Part shown: one piece after another, positions 27,442 through 35,285 of the stretch | Layout of the letters: every line of letters starts with the position of its first letter | Position numbering within the stretch: the first letter of the stretch is position 1 | Assembly: GCF_003206065.1 (NCBI RefSeq) | Contig: NZ_PZJQ01000003.1 | Coordinates: 12,099 to 76,098, forward strand | Origin: Salinicola halimionae | GTDB taxonomy: Bacteria > Pseudomonadota > Gammaproteobacteria > Pseudomonadales > Halomonadaceae | Length of the DNA stretch: 64,000 nt | Direction: 5' to 3' | Notes under the pieces: generated by a model | Databases searched by the model: none | What the model saw: the letters and a program-made list of their open reading frames with translations, nothing else | What the model was told of the DNA's origin: nothing | Made by a program: the position numbers and the translations under genes

Positions 27442-28624
27442 GAAGATCGAGCGTGTTCCCGGGGACGCCATCCTTGGGCTGATCGAAGCTTATAATCAGG
27501 ATTCCAACTCTCAGAAGGTCGACCTCGGGGTCGGCGTCTATCGGGATCCGAATGGCAATACGCCGATCATGCGTGCCGTGAAAAAAGCCGAGGCACGCCT
27601 GCTGGAAAGCGAGAAGACCAAGAGCTATATCGGCTCCCATGGCGATCCACGCTACGGCAAGGCGATTCTGCCGATGGTGCTGGGAGCCGGCTCGCCGGTG
27701 CTGGCGGCCAATCGGGCCAGTGCCACCCAGTCACCGGGCGGCACGGGTGCCCTGCGTCTGGCCGCGGATTTCATCCGCACCCAATTGCCGGGCAAGAGCG
27801 TGTGGCTCTCCAACCCGACCTGGCCCAACCACATCGGCATTTTCGAAGGCGCCGAGATCCCGATCCAGCGTTATCCCTACGTCGACGGTGACAATCGCCT
27901 CGACTTCGACGGCATGCTGGCTGCGCTCAAGCAGATTCCTCGTGGTGATGTCGTGCTGCTGCATGCCTGCTGCCACAACCCGTCAGGCTTCGATCTGAAT
28001 CAGGACCAGTGGCGCCAGGTGCTGGCGGTGGTTCAGGAGCGCGGACTGTTGCCGCTGGTCGACTTCGCCTACCAGGGTTTCGGTGACGGTCTGGATGTCG
28101 ACGCTTTCGGCGCCCGCCTGCTGGCCGACAATCTCGACGAAATGCTGATCACCAGCTCGTGCTCGAAGAACTTCGGTTTGTATCGCGAGCGCACCGGTTG
28201 CTTGATCGTGATCGCCAAGACCGCGGAGCAGATGGAGAACGTGCGTTCGCAGATGGCGATCGTCGCACGCGAGAATTACTCCACACCGCCGTCGCACGGC
28301 GCTGCCATCGTGGTCGACATTCTCGAATCCGAGGAACTGACCCAGCTCTGGAAAAGCGAATTGACCGAAATGTGTGATCGCATCAACACGCTGCGTCGCG
28401 ATCTGGTCGACTCGCTCAAGCCGTACGGATTGGACCAGCGCTTTGCGCACGTGGCCGAGCAGCGAGGCATGTTCTCCTACACCGGTCTTTCCACGGAACA
28501 GGTCAAACGGCTACGCGACGAGTTCAGCATCTACATGGTCGGCTCGGGCCGCGCCAACGTCGCTGGCTTCACCAGCGAGAACTTGCCCTATGTGGCCAAG
28601 GCGATCGCTGCCGTCGTCGACTGA
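27434..28624 (+). CDS. Aromatic amino acid aminotransferase (PhhC/TyrB type)
   Basis: PLP-dependent class I aminotransferase of 396 residues, the usual length for AspC/TyrB enzymes. Visible marks are [18 protein letters not shown], the NPTWPNH loop, CCHNPSGFD, and the PLP lysine in [15 protein letters not shown]. The C-terminal Arg region is near GRANVAGF. Overlap with phhB by eight bases points to phenylalanine/tyrosine transamination rather than aspartate. A strong terminator follows. Confidence 0.92.
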   Translation: MFEKIERVPGDAILGLIEAYNQDSNSQKVDLGVGVYRDPNGNTPIMRAVKKAEARLLESEKTKSYIGSHGDPRYGKAILPMVLGAGSPVLAANRASATQSPGGTGALRLAADFIRTQLPGKSVWLSNPTWPNHIGIFEGAEIPIQRYPYVDGDNRLDFDGMLAALKQIPRGDVVLLHACCHNPSGFDLNQDQWRQVLAVVQERGLLPLVDFAYQGFGDGLDVDAFGARLLADNLDEMLITSSCSKNFGLYRERTGCLIVIAKTAEQMENVRSQMAIVARENYSTPPSHGAAIVVDILESEELTQLWKSELTEMCDRINTLRRDLVDSLKPYGLDQRFAHVAEQRGMFSYTGLSTEQVKRLRDEFSIYMVGSGRANVAGFTSENLPYVAKAIAAVVD

Positions 28625-28670
28625 AGGCTCAACGACGAAAAACTGGCGATGCGCCACACGGTGGCGAATC

Positions 28671-28702
28671 AAAAAAAATCCCGGCTCAGGCCGGGATTTT
28701 TT
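28671..28702. terminator. Bidirectional terminator
   Basis: Stem TCCCGGC / GCCGGGA (28679-28685 and 28690-28696) with a TCAG loop, flanked by a run of eight A on one side and six T on the other. It ends the phhB-aminotransferase operon and can also end the convergent EF-hand gene. Confidence 0.9.
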
Positions 28703-28764
28703 GCACCTGATCGACGATTTTGCGACGCCTGAAACCGCGGCGTCATTATTCGGCCAAAGTGTCA

Positions 28765-29208
28765 TCATTCGCCCAGAGTGTCGGAGCCCATCGCCTGCTC
28801 GAAGCGTTCACGGGAGATACCACCCGCTTCCGAGTCGCTGAGCTGTTCGAACATCGTCTCCTGCTTGGCACTCACTGCCTCATCCTGATCGATGACGCCA
28901 TCACCGTTGACGTCCAACTGATCGAAGCTCAAGGCATTGGGGCGCTGATCGACCGGAGTCTGGGCACCACCATCGGTAAAGCCTGCATTTTCACGACCCA
29001 CGCCGCCAGATTTCTCGATCGAATCGTGATCGACCTGCGAGGCATTGGCAGGTGCCTGAGGCTGGTCGCTATCCTGCCGAACCTCGAGGCTGGAGTCGTT
29101 GTCACCGCTTTCACTATTCTGAGCCCAGACCGGCAATGTCAGACCCGCGGCTAGCAAACCAACACACAGACAAGACGCCATTCGTCTTCCCATCGTCCAC
29201 GCACGCAT
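28765..29208 (-). CDS. Exported EF-hand protein, function unknown
   Basis: A 147-residue protein with a signal peptide (basic start, hydrophobic core CLCVGLLAAGLTLPVWAQ) and a hydrophilic, low-complexity middle. One canonical EF-hand loop lies at 99-110 (DVNGDGVIDQDE), with Asp99, Asn101, Asp103, Asp107 and Glu110 in the calcium positions. A second loop near 124-135 (DSEAGGISRERF) has lost most ligands. It is probably a periplasmic calcium-responsive protein. The ATG at 29208 has AGAGGAA six bases upstream. It stands alone. Confidence 0.85.
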   Translation of the reverse strand: MRAWTMGRRMASCLCVGLLAAGLTLPVWAQNSESGDNDSSLEVRQDSDQPQAPANASQVDHDSIEKSGGVGRENAGFTDGGAQTPVDQRPNALSFDQLDVNGDGVIDQDEAVSAKQETMFEQLSDSEAGGISRERFEQAMGSDTLGE

Positions 29209-29383
29209 CGCTGTTCCTCTTGAGATGACAACGTTTCTGAGACCTGAAAAAGCGGCGAAAATTCGCCGCAATCGAATTTTGAGGTGGCACGAGCGCAAGC
29301 CACGAGTGTGCCCGCCACTCAAGCGGGCACCGATACCCTACCGGCCCTACACCTTGGCTAAACCTTCGCCACGCGAGCGGGCG

Positions 29384-30196
29384 TCATTCATCCCATTGAG
29401 GGGCGAACGACGGATTGGCCTGGCGATCACCACGATCGAGACGGTCGATCTGTTCAATCTCATCGTTACTGAGGCGAAGAGTCATCGCTTCGAGGTTCGA
29501 CTTCTGGTTGGCCGGCTTGGTCGAGGATGGAATCACGATGATATCTCGTGCCGCAATCCAAGCCAGGGCGATCTGTGCCGCAGACGCGTCATGAGCCTCG
29601 GCAATGCGCTGGAGTACGGGATCGCCCATCACCTTGCCTACCGCCAGCGGCATATAGGCAGTCACCTCCAGACCCTTGGCCTGGCAGTGTTCGACGAGCT
29701 TGCGATTGGCGAGGAACGGATGCACCTCGATCTGATTGGTCACGATATTTTCGCCGCCCGGCAACGCCAGTGCCTCATCGATCTGAGCAACGGTGAAGTT
29801 GGAAACGCCGATATATCTGGTGAGGCCGCGAGCCCGAGCGGCGTCGAGCGCAGCAATGTAATCGGCCATCGGCACCTCACCGTCGGGTGACGGCCAGTGG
29901 ATCAAGATCAGATCGAGCTGATCGAGACCGAAGTTCTCCAGGCTCTGCTCGATGGCGGCGGTCAACTGTTTCGGCTCGAGCTTGTCCCACCAGATCTTGG
30001 TGGTCACGAACAGCTCGTTTCTAGCAATACCGCTCTGCTGGATAGCTTTACCCACGGCGACTTCGTTTTCGTACATCTGCGCACTATCGAGATGGCGATA
30101 GCCGAGTTCGAGTGCAGACGTCACCGAGTCGATCACCGCCTGCTCCTTGAGACGATAAGTACCTAGACCCGGTTGCGGCAAAATATGACGTGCCAT
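29384..30196 (-). CDS. Aldo/keto reductase, DkgB-like
   Basis: NADPH-dependent reductase of 270 residues, close to E. coli DkgB (267), which reduces 2,5-diketo-gluconate and methylglyoxal-type carbonyls. The catalytic Asp and Tyr are in HLDSAQMYENE, the Lys in VTTKIWW and the His in LIHWPSPDG. GVSNFTVAQI and IPSSTKPANQKSNLEA bind the cofactor. The ATG at 30196 has AGGAGAG six bases upstream. It is unrelated in sequence detail to the reductase at 26 kb. A hairpin with 8-bp arms (29308-29315 and 29323-29330) lies beyond its stop but has no T-run. Confidence 0.9.
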   Translation of the reverse strand: MARHILPQPGLGTYRLKEQAVIDSVTSALELGYRHLDSAQMYENEVAVGKAIQQSGIARNELFVTTKIWWDKLEPKQLTAAIEQSLENFGLDQLDLILIHWPSPDGEVPMADYIAALDAARARGLTRYIGVSNFTVAQIDEALALPGGENIVTNQIEVHPFLANRKLVEHCQAKGLEVTAYMPLAVGKVMGDPVLQRIAEAHDASAAQIALAWIAARDIIVIPSSTKPANQKSNLEAMTLRLSNDEIEQIDRLDRGDRQANPSFAPQWDE

Positions 30197-30331
30197 GAAG
30201 ACTCTCCTTGGATTCAAAATCGATCGGGACCGAAAACCAGATGGAAAATAGTGCGAACGAAAAACGACGCTTTCAGGTCCCGCCCGATGTCCATGCTAGA
30301 CTGAAGTTCGACTTCCTGCCCGGATCGAGGC

Positions 30332-31537
30332 ATGCCAGAGACCCCGTCTTCATCCACTGATCGCTCACACTCGGACTTCCTCGATAGGGAACTCCCCGAT
30401 CTGAATCGTTCCGATGTGCACCGTCCTGACACGCAGCGCTCACATGTGGTGCTCGTCGGTAACGGCGATTCCCACTTGCATGTCGCCGCTCATGCCGAAC
30501 GCCTCATTCAGCAAGGCGCTCGCGTGACGCTGGTGACGCAGCAAGACTTCGCATTCCCCGACTGGCTCGGCGGGATGCTCGGTGGGGAATGGCAGCTCGA
30601 TGATGTCCGCCTCCCCGCAGATCGAATCGCCGCACACGGTGGCACGCATATCTTCGCAGAAGTGCTGAAAGTCGACCGGCAGCAGCGCCGAATCACACTC
30701 GACGGCGGCCGTCAGCTCGACTATGACTGGTTATCGGTCGACCTTCCCCCTGTCGTCGACGAGCATGCCGTTCCCGGCTTCTATACCGCCAAAGGCGTGT
30801 TCACAGCCTCGGCTGAAGATCTGTGGTCATTGCGCCAGCAACTGGAGACACAGCTCGCTGGCGCTGATGCCAAGCTCCCCAGCGTTGCAGTCATCGGTGA
30901 CGGCCCTGTCGGCGTCGAACTCGCTGCCAATCTGCTGGCGCTGGGCGAACGCTACGGCCGCCGACTAGCGGTCACGCTGATCGATAATGATCGCCGTCCG
31001 CTACCTGGAGCCTGCCGGCGCGCCAATCGGTGGCTGATGCAACGCCTGCATCAGCGTGGGCTTCGTCTGGAACTGGTGGCGACAGCGACCCGCTACGATC
31101 ACAATCAATTGATTCTGGACGACGGTAGCGCGGTCGATGCCGATCTGCTGCTGGTGACCGATCATCTACGGCCGTCGCCGGCTATCGTGTTGCTCAACCT
31201 GTCACACGACGAAAGCGGCGGGATTGCCATTGACACCAGACTGCGCAGCCAACAGGACCCACGACTGTTCCTGGCAAGGGAAAATCCCGCCGGCTACGCT
31301 GATATACCCACGAAACGCGAGCGGGCCGCCCTGCTGCTGGAGTCGCTGAGCCAGGCGGTCAGCGGCGAATCTCGCACGCTACGTCACGATCAATTCGAAC
31401 ACTGGAAAGCCCTCAACCTGGGTGATCTACGCGACATCGCCTGGCGCGGTTCGCTGTGGTGTCGCGGGCGCTGGGTACGGCGCTGGAAACATCGCCGTGA
31501 TCGGCGCGAAGTGGCGCATTATCTGGGCAAGACGTGA
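30332..31537 (+). CDS. FAD/NAD(P) oxidoreductase of the SelD-N-terminal type
   Basis: Flavoprotein of 401 residues resembling the pyridine nucleotide-disulfide oxidoreductase domain that is fused to the N-terminus of SelD in some bacteria. After about 35 polar residues comes HVVLVGNGDSHLHV, a variant of the family motif LVGGGHSHVHV in which the second and third glycine/histidine positions are altered. The second nucleotide fold VAVIGDGPVGVELAANL is intact. No SelD domain follows and no redox CxxC pair is seen. The C-terminal 40 residues are rich in Arg and Trp. The function is unknown. A clear terminator closes the gene. Confidence 0.7.
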   Translation: MPETPSSSTDRSHSDFLDRELPDLNRSDVHRPDTQRSHVVLVGNGDSHLHVAAHAERLIQQGARVTLVTQQDFAFPDWLGGMLGGEWQLDDVRLPADRIAAHGGTHIFAEVLKVDRQQRRITLDGGRQLDYDWLSVDLPPVVDEHAVPGFYTAKGVFTASAEDLWSLRQQLETQLAGADAKLPSVAVIGDGPVGVELAANLLALGERYGRRLAVTLIDNDRRPLPGACRRANRWLMQRLHQRGLRLELVATATRYDHNQLILDDGSAVDADLLLVTDHLRPSPAIVLLNLSHDESGGIAIDTRLRSQQDPRLFLARENPAGYADIPTKRERAALLLESLSQAVSGESRTLRHDQFEHWKALNLGDLRDIAWRGSLWCRGRWVRRWKHRRDRREVAHYLGKT

Positions 31538-31602
31538 ATGCCACCTCACCATTGAGCCGGCGCGTCAGACAACCTACTCCGTGCCGACGTTAAATAACGC
31601 AA

Positions 31603-31634
31603 GATCCCGGCGCCACGGCCGGGATCCTTCTTTC
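31603..31634. terminator. Terminator after the flavoprotein gene
   Basis: Perfect 8-bp stem GATCCCGG / CCGGGATC (31603-31610 and 31619-31626), followed by CTTCTTTC on the plus strand. It lies between convergent genes. Confidence 0.75.
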
Positions 31635-31674
31635 AATGCGGGCGTTCCAAAACGACTCGTGAAGGTCGGCCGTC

Positions 31675-32262
31675 TTACTGGCGAACGCCTTCGAGCACGA
31701 TATACAGCTCGACGCTATGCATCGGCTCCGGGAACTGACTCATGTCGATATCGAAGTCGGCGAGGTTCAGCTCGGTCGTCGCCTCGAAGCCCTGACGAAA
31801 GCCGCCCCACGGATCGTCACCGCCACCGATGCGATCGACCTCGAACGTGACCGGTTTGGTCACGCCATGAATGGTCAGATCACCGCTCATCTCGGCCTCG
31901 TCGCCATCGTCATCCACGTCGAAACTGGTGGACTTGAACGTGGCCTGCGGATACTCGCTCACATTCAGGAAATCGGCACTCTGGATGTGCTTGTCGCGCT
32001 CGGCATGATTGGAATCCAGACTATCGACATTCACCGTAACGTCGACACTGGCGTCATCGGGGGCTTCGGAGTCGTAGCTGAAGTTACCCTCGAACTGCTT
32101 GAAGCTTCCTAGAATATAGGAATAGCCCAGGTGGCTGATCTTGAACTGGATGAAGGCGTGCTGGCCCTCGGTGTCGATCTTGTAATCCGCAGCCTGCGCC
32201 TGGGCCAACGGCAGTGCCGAAGCGGCGGCGATAAGCGTTGCAAGTGCAGTCTTCTTCAACAT
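31675..32262 (-). CDS. yceI: YceI family periplasmic protein
   Basis: Secreted lipocalin-like protein of 195 residues (E. coli YceI 191) that binds polyisoprenoid-type lipids in known relatives. It has a signal peptide ([24 protein letters not shown]), then [24 protein letters not shown], the family start, and [15 protein letters not shown] chose the ATG at 32262 because GAGGAG is seven bases upstream; an ATG two codons earlier lies too close to it. It follows the cytochrome b561 gene yceJ, an order shared with E. coli. Confidence 0.93.
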   Translation of the reverse strand: MLKKTALATLIAAASALPLAQAQAADYKIDTEGQHAFIQFKISHLGYSYILGSFKQFEGNFSYDSEAPDDASVDVTVNVDSLDSNHAERDKHIQSADFLNVSEYPQATFKSTSFDVDDDGDEAEMSGDLTIHGVTKPVTFEVDRIGGGDDPWGGFRQGFEATTELNLADFDIDMSQFPEPMHSVELYIVLEGVRQ

Positions 32263-32353
32263 CGTCATGCTCCTCGAAGCGTTTTGGGTCATCTAGCCAA
32301 ATGGTCCGGCCCCAGCAACGACAACCATTGGCCAAGGCGGGAGAATGAAACTG

Positions 32354-32923
32354 TCAGCGGCGTTTGGCCGCGCGAGTACTGAGCATACGGGTCAGCGTGT
32401 CCTGGCGGTCCACCCAATGATGCTTGAACGCCGCCAATCCATGGCCGACGGCCAGAATGGCCAGCGCCCAGGCCGCATACCAGTGTACGTCGCCTGCCAG
32501 TACCGCTTGATCCGGTAGCCCGGACAACAGCGCCGGCACGGTGAACCAGCCAAAAACGCTGATCCCCTCGCCTTCCGCCGTGGAGATCAGATAGCCGGAA
32601 ATCAGGACGATAAACGTCAGCGCGTAGATCAGACCGTGGCCGATAAGCGCCGCAAGCTGCTCCAGCGGTTTGCCGTGGGCGACCGGTGTTGGCTGCAGCA
32701 GCCGCCAGACAACCCGAAAGATGCTGATCAACACCACCACGATACCAATCGATTTATGCCACCAAGGGGCGAGGTGATACCAATGGTCGTAGTAACCCAA
32801 ACCGGTCATCCACCAACCCAGCGCGAACAGGCCAAAAATCGCCAGCGCGCTCAGCCAATGAACGGCTATGCTCACCCACCCCCAACCCGATCGCGTATTG
32901 CCCCACACAGTACGTCCCCCCAT
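32354..32923 (-). CDS. yceJ: Cytochrome b561 family protein (YceJ)
   Basis: Inner-membrane di-heme electron carrier of 189 residues with four hydrophobic helices. Candidate heme histidines lie in AVHWLSA (helix 1), WWHKSIG (helix 2), DVHWYAA and GHGLAAFKHHW (helix 4). It likely passes electrons for the YceI partner encoded 91 bases downstream. The ribosome site (GAAGAA) is weak. Confidence 0.88.
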   Translation of the reverse strand: MGGRTVWGNTRSGWGWVSIAVHWLSALAIFGLFALGWWMTGLGYYDHWYHLAPWWHKSIGIVVVLISIFRVVWRLLQPTPVAHGKPLEQLAALIGHGLIYALTFIVLISGYLISTAEGEGISVFGWFTVPALLSGLPDQAVLAGDVHWYAAWALAILAVGHGLAAFKHHWVDRQDTLTRMLSTRAAKRR

Positions 32924-33367
32924 TGTTCTTCACTCAGCATACGGTTTGGTGGACGGGATGCTAGATCCTAAGGGGAAATCGATTGATGACGGTGGGGAAA
33001 CAATACAGAAAAAAACGTCTCCGTATTGCCAACACAGGCCCGGGAGCAACATGAAGACACTAAACGAACAATGGGGCGTGGAAAGGACGCGAGTACGTCT
33101 GATCTCGGCCATGCCGGGAGGTGCATCGATCCTGAAGGCGCTTGCGTAACGTTTATTGACATAGTATCAATGGGAACCAGTCATTCTTGAACATGCAATG
33201 GAGCCCAGGACGAAATCGCCAGGATGTCAGAAGCGGCGCTGACAAGGCGAAGGTATTCTCGTGGCCCTTTTATCAGCGTCCATGGAAGTCGCTAATAGTA
33301 ACAATAGTAACCATGTTCTCGATGAGCCGGGCGTTAACGGACGATGGAGATGAGAAGCCAATTACGC

Positions 33368-33389
33368 TATGCATAAGCCCTTATGCATA
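33368..33389. promoter_or_regulatory. 22-bp palindrome, candidate operator
   Basis: TATGCATAAG and CTTATGCATA form perfect 10-bp arms around a CC spacer, about 170 bases upstream of the diguanylate cyclase gene. The near absence of a loop argues for a protein-binding site rather than an RNA hairpin. The factor is unknown. Confidence 0.5.
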
Positions 33390-33458
33390 AAGGCCTACTT
33401 CTCGTCAATATCCGACGTCTGATATCCGGAATGGAGGCTCCTCGCTGAATACGCGCCC

Positions 33459-33497
33459 GAATCAGACAATACGAGTCAGGCAGTAAGAATCAGACAA
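33459..33497. repeat. Short direct repeats GAATCAGACAA
   Basis: Two exact 11-base copies (33459-33469 and 33487-33497) with a diverged copy GAGTCAGGCAG at 33472-33482 between them. The spacings are 13 and 15 bases. They lie 60-100 bases before the diguanylate cyclase start, a position that suits activator or repressor binding. Confidence 0.4.
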
Positions 33498-33559
33498 CTT
33501 AGCTAATTGCAGTAGATATTATAACTTAATTTTTCGGAACGACTTTACAGGGCGCCTTC

Positions 33560-34549
33560 ATGATTAGTATTGAGCAGATGGCCTTGGTACTCGATGCGCT
33601 ACCCGACCCCGCTTTCATACTGTCACGCAGTGGAAAATACGTCGCGGTGTTCGGTGGCCGTGATGCTCGGTATTATCACGACGGTAGTGGACTCGTCGGG
33701 TTATATATTTCTGACGTCGTTGAAAAAACGAAGGCAGACTGGTTTCTCGAACAGATCAAGCTGGCGCTTGAGTCCGGAAATTTGCTGGTCAAAGAATACG
33801 AACTCAGCAACAAAGAGGTCGATGGCGTACCTGAGGAAGGACCTCAACAACCCATTTGGTTCGAGGGCCGGGTTCAAGGGCTCGATTTCCTGGTCGACGG
33901 TGAGGCCGTGGTATTGTGGGTTGCCAGCAACATTTCAGAGCGCCATGAAATGGAGATCAAGCTGCGCGAGCTAAGCGAAACGGATCAGCTCACAGGGCTT
34001 TACAACCGTAGAAAACTGGAGAGTGAGCTAGCGCTACACTACGAAGCGTTTGAGCGACATTCGGTGCCAACGTCCATCTTGATGCTGGACCTCGATAACT
34101 TCAAAAAGATTAACGACACCTTGGGACATCACGCGGGTGATAAAATGATCAAGGCTGTCGGCAGTATTTGTCTGTCGGAACTCAGGCAAACGGATATCCC
34201 TTGTCGCTTGGGTGGGGACGAATTCGTTATTGGCCTGCCGAACATTGAATTGGAGCACGCGATACAATTGGCCGACCGGCTACGCGAAAGCTTCAACGGT
34301 GAATTGAGTCAGTTTCACGGCGAGGGTTTCGACACAACCGTGAGTATCGGCGTAGCGGCCATGCTGCCTGCCGATAGGTCATATGAAGACACCTTGAAAC
34401 GTGCGGACAGTGCGCTGTATGACGCAAAGCGAAGTGGCAGAAATCGCGTTGTTGCGGGCATGCCGCAATATCCGCCCGCAGTATTGCAAAACGTAGTGGC
34501 TGAGACTTTCTCCTTACATCATCCTGGCAGCCTATGTCCCCCCGCTTGA
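33560..34549 (+). CDS. PAS-GGDEF diguanylate cyclase
   Basis: Makes the second messenger cyclic di-GMP. Residues 5-125 form a PAS-like sensor (LDALPDPAFILSRSGKYVAVFGG), and residues 135-300 form a GGDEF domain beginning with the typical DQLTGLYNRRKLE. The active-site motif is intact (RLGGDEF, GGDEF at 218-222), and the product-inhibition I-site RQTD at 209-212 stands five residues before it. There is no membrane helix, so it is cytoplasmic. The gene stands alone in an AT-rich region with more A/T-ending codons than its neighbours, which suggests later acquisition. AGGG lies about eight bases before the ATG. Confidence 0.92.
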   Translation: MISIEQMALVLDALPDPAFILSRSGKYVAVFGGRDARYYHDGSGLVGLYISDVVEKTKADWFLEQIKLALESGNLLVKEYELSNKEVDGVPEEGPQQPIWFEGRVQGLDFLVDGEAVVLWVASNISERHEMEIKLRELSETDQLTGLYNRRKLESELALHYEAFERHSVPTSILMLDLDNFKKINDTLGHHAGDKMIKAVGSICLSELRQTDIPCRLGGDEFVIGLPNIELEHAIQLADRLRESFNGELSQFHGEGFDTTVSIGVAAMLPADRSYEDTLKRADSALYDAKRSGRNRVVAGMPQYPPAVLQNVVAETFSLHHPGSLCPPA

Positions 34550-34821
34550 AACCAGTTTTCAGGATCTGAGCAACTCATACGACTGCGAGCCACGCCCTGT
34601 GGCTATTAGGCTGCTCGTTGCGGCGATGCTTACGTTCACCGAGTAACCGGCCAGACGGCGTTGACAGAAATCGGTGAAGAGCACCTAACAGGAAGGTGCC
34701 AGACACACTGATCGATGAGGGCTACTCCCGTGGAGGAATACCGGCGCGTTGAATACCGGATGCCGGGGTGCGTCAGCCACCGGCGGCTGGAGCGCTGATT
34801 TAATAACGTTCAACCGGAGAT
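34550..34821. other. Intergenic region after the GGDEF gene
   Basis: No gene seen. There is a weak hairpin AGCCAC/GTGGCT just downstream of the cyclase, and another, GCACCT (34681-34686) / AGGTGC (34694-34699). The latter is part of GGTGCCAGACAC, which recalls REP-type intergenic repeats. GAATACCGG occurs twice (near 34736 and 34752). Confidence 0.5.
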
Positions 34822-34852
34822 TAAAACAAAAGCCATCGACTGACTCGATGGC
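34822..34852 (-). terminator. Terminator of the small lysine-rich gene
   Basis: Perfect 8-bp stem GCCATCGA / TCGATGGC (34832-34839 and 34845-34852) followed on the minus strand by TTTTGTTTTAA. It lies ten bases beyond the stop of the 38-codon gene and supports that gene being transcribed. Confidence 0.85.
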
Positions 34853-34862
34853 CATTCTGTAT

Positions 34863-34979
34863 TCAGCTGCCGAAAATATTGCTCGTGGTTTTCTTGGATA
34901 CCTTGGCGGCTTTCTTTTCCTTTGCCGTCAATAGTGGCTTCTTCTTAGTGTTCTTTTTACTGTCCTGTCCTTTGCTCAT
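34863..34979 (-). CDS. Small lysine-rich protein (38 residues)
   Basis: Short reading frame starting MSKGQDSKKNTKKKPLL and ending TTSNIFGS, with about 13 lysines in 38 residues. GAGGA stands six bases before the ATG, and a perfect hairpin terminator follows the stop, so it has its own expression signals. I recall small proteins starting MSKGQ with KK-rich repeats as conserved hypotheticals in proteobacteria, but no function is known to me. The high charge suggests binding to nucleic acid or ribosome, which is inference. Confidence 0.75.
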   Translation of the reverse strand: MSKGQDSKKNTKKKPLLTAKEKKAAKVSKKTTSNIFGS

Positions 34980-35169
34980 GATATTTTCCTCAATCTAGAG
35001 CTGATGTTGGCCGACCCGATGGCCATCGTGATGCGATGACGTCTTGCCGACGGTCAGGTTGGCGGACAATCTCAGTATGGCCCCATGCACGTCCGATAGA
35101 TAGAAATAGCGTCTAGCGCCTGATTGTCGTGTTTACCCCGTCACACGAGTAGAGATTATCAACCAGAAA
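34980..35169. other. Leader region of the small lysine-rich gene
   Basis: About 190 bases with no reading frame I can support. It must contain the promoter of the 38-codon gene (minus strand), but no clear -35/-10 pair stands out. Confidence 0.4.
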
Positions 35170-35198
35170 CAGCAAAGCTCCGGCTAAAATGCCAGAGC
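35170..35198 (-). terminator. Terminator after metZ
   Basis: Stem GCTCTGGC / GCCGGAGC (one G-T pair; plus-strand 35191-35198 and 35177-35184) around ATTTTA, followed on the minus strand by TTTGCTGTTTC. It lies about 90 bases beyond the metZ stop. Confidence 0.6.
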
Positions 35199-35285
35199 CT
35201 TGTCTGCCGAGACCCTTCTGCCACGGTTTTTCCGGGTCGGCCGTTAGCAGCGGCGCCTTGTCGGAGGGGAAGCCGGTCAGCGCCG

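Larger units (their letters stand above)
32924..33559. other. AT-rich intergenic region before the GGDEF gene
   Basis: This stretch of 636 bases has no gene I can support. It is visibly richer in A and T than its surroundings. It contains TTGACA near 33157, a 22-bp palindrome at 33368-33389, and GAATCAGACAA repeated at 33459-33469 and 33487-33497 with a diverged copy between them. An AT-rich run just before the cyclase start (33519-33540) is the likely promoter. A 67-codon frame at 33187-33390 lacks a good ribosome site and protein character. Confidence 0.6.

Noticed and set aside
28829-28843. Second EF-hand loop in the exported calcium-binding protein
   Set aside because: Most calcium ligand positions are replaced (DSEAGGISRERF), so only one loop is counted.
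33187-33390. A 67-codon plus-strand frame before the GGDEF gene
   Set aside because: There is no ribosome site, the composition looks random, and it contains the palindrome.
34749-34934. A 61-codon plus-strand frame overlapping the small lysine-rich gene
   Set aside because: It has no ribosome site and runs across the terminator hairpin of the opposite-strand gene.
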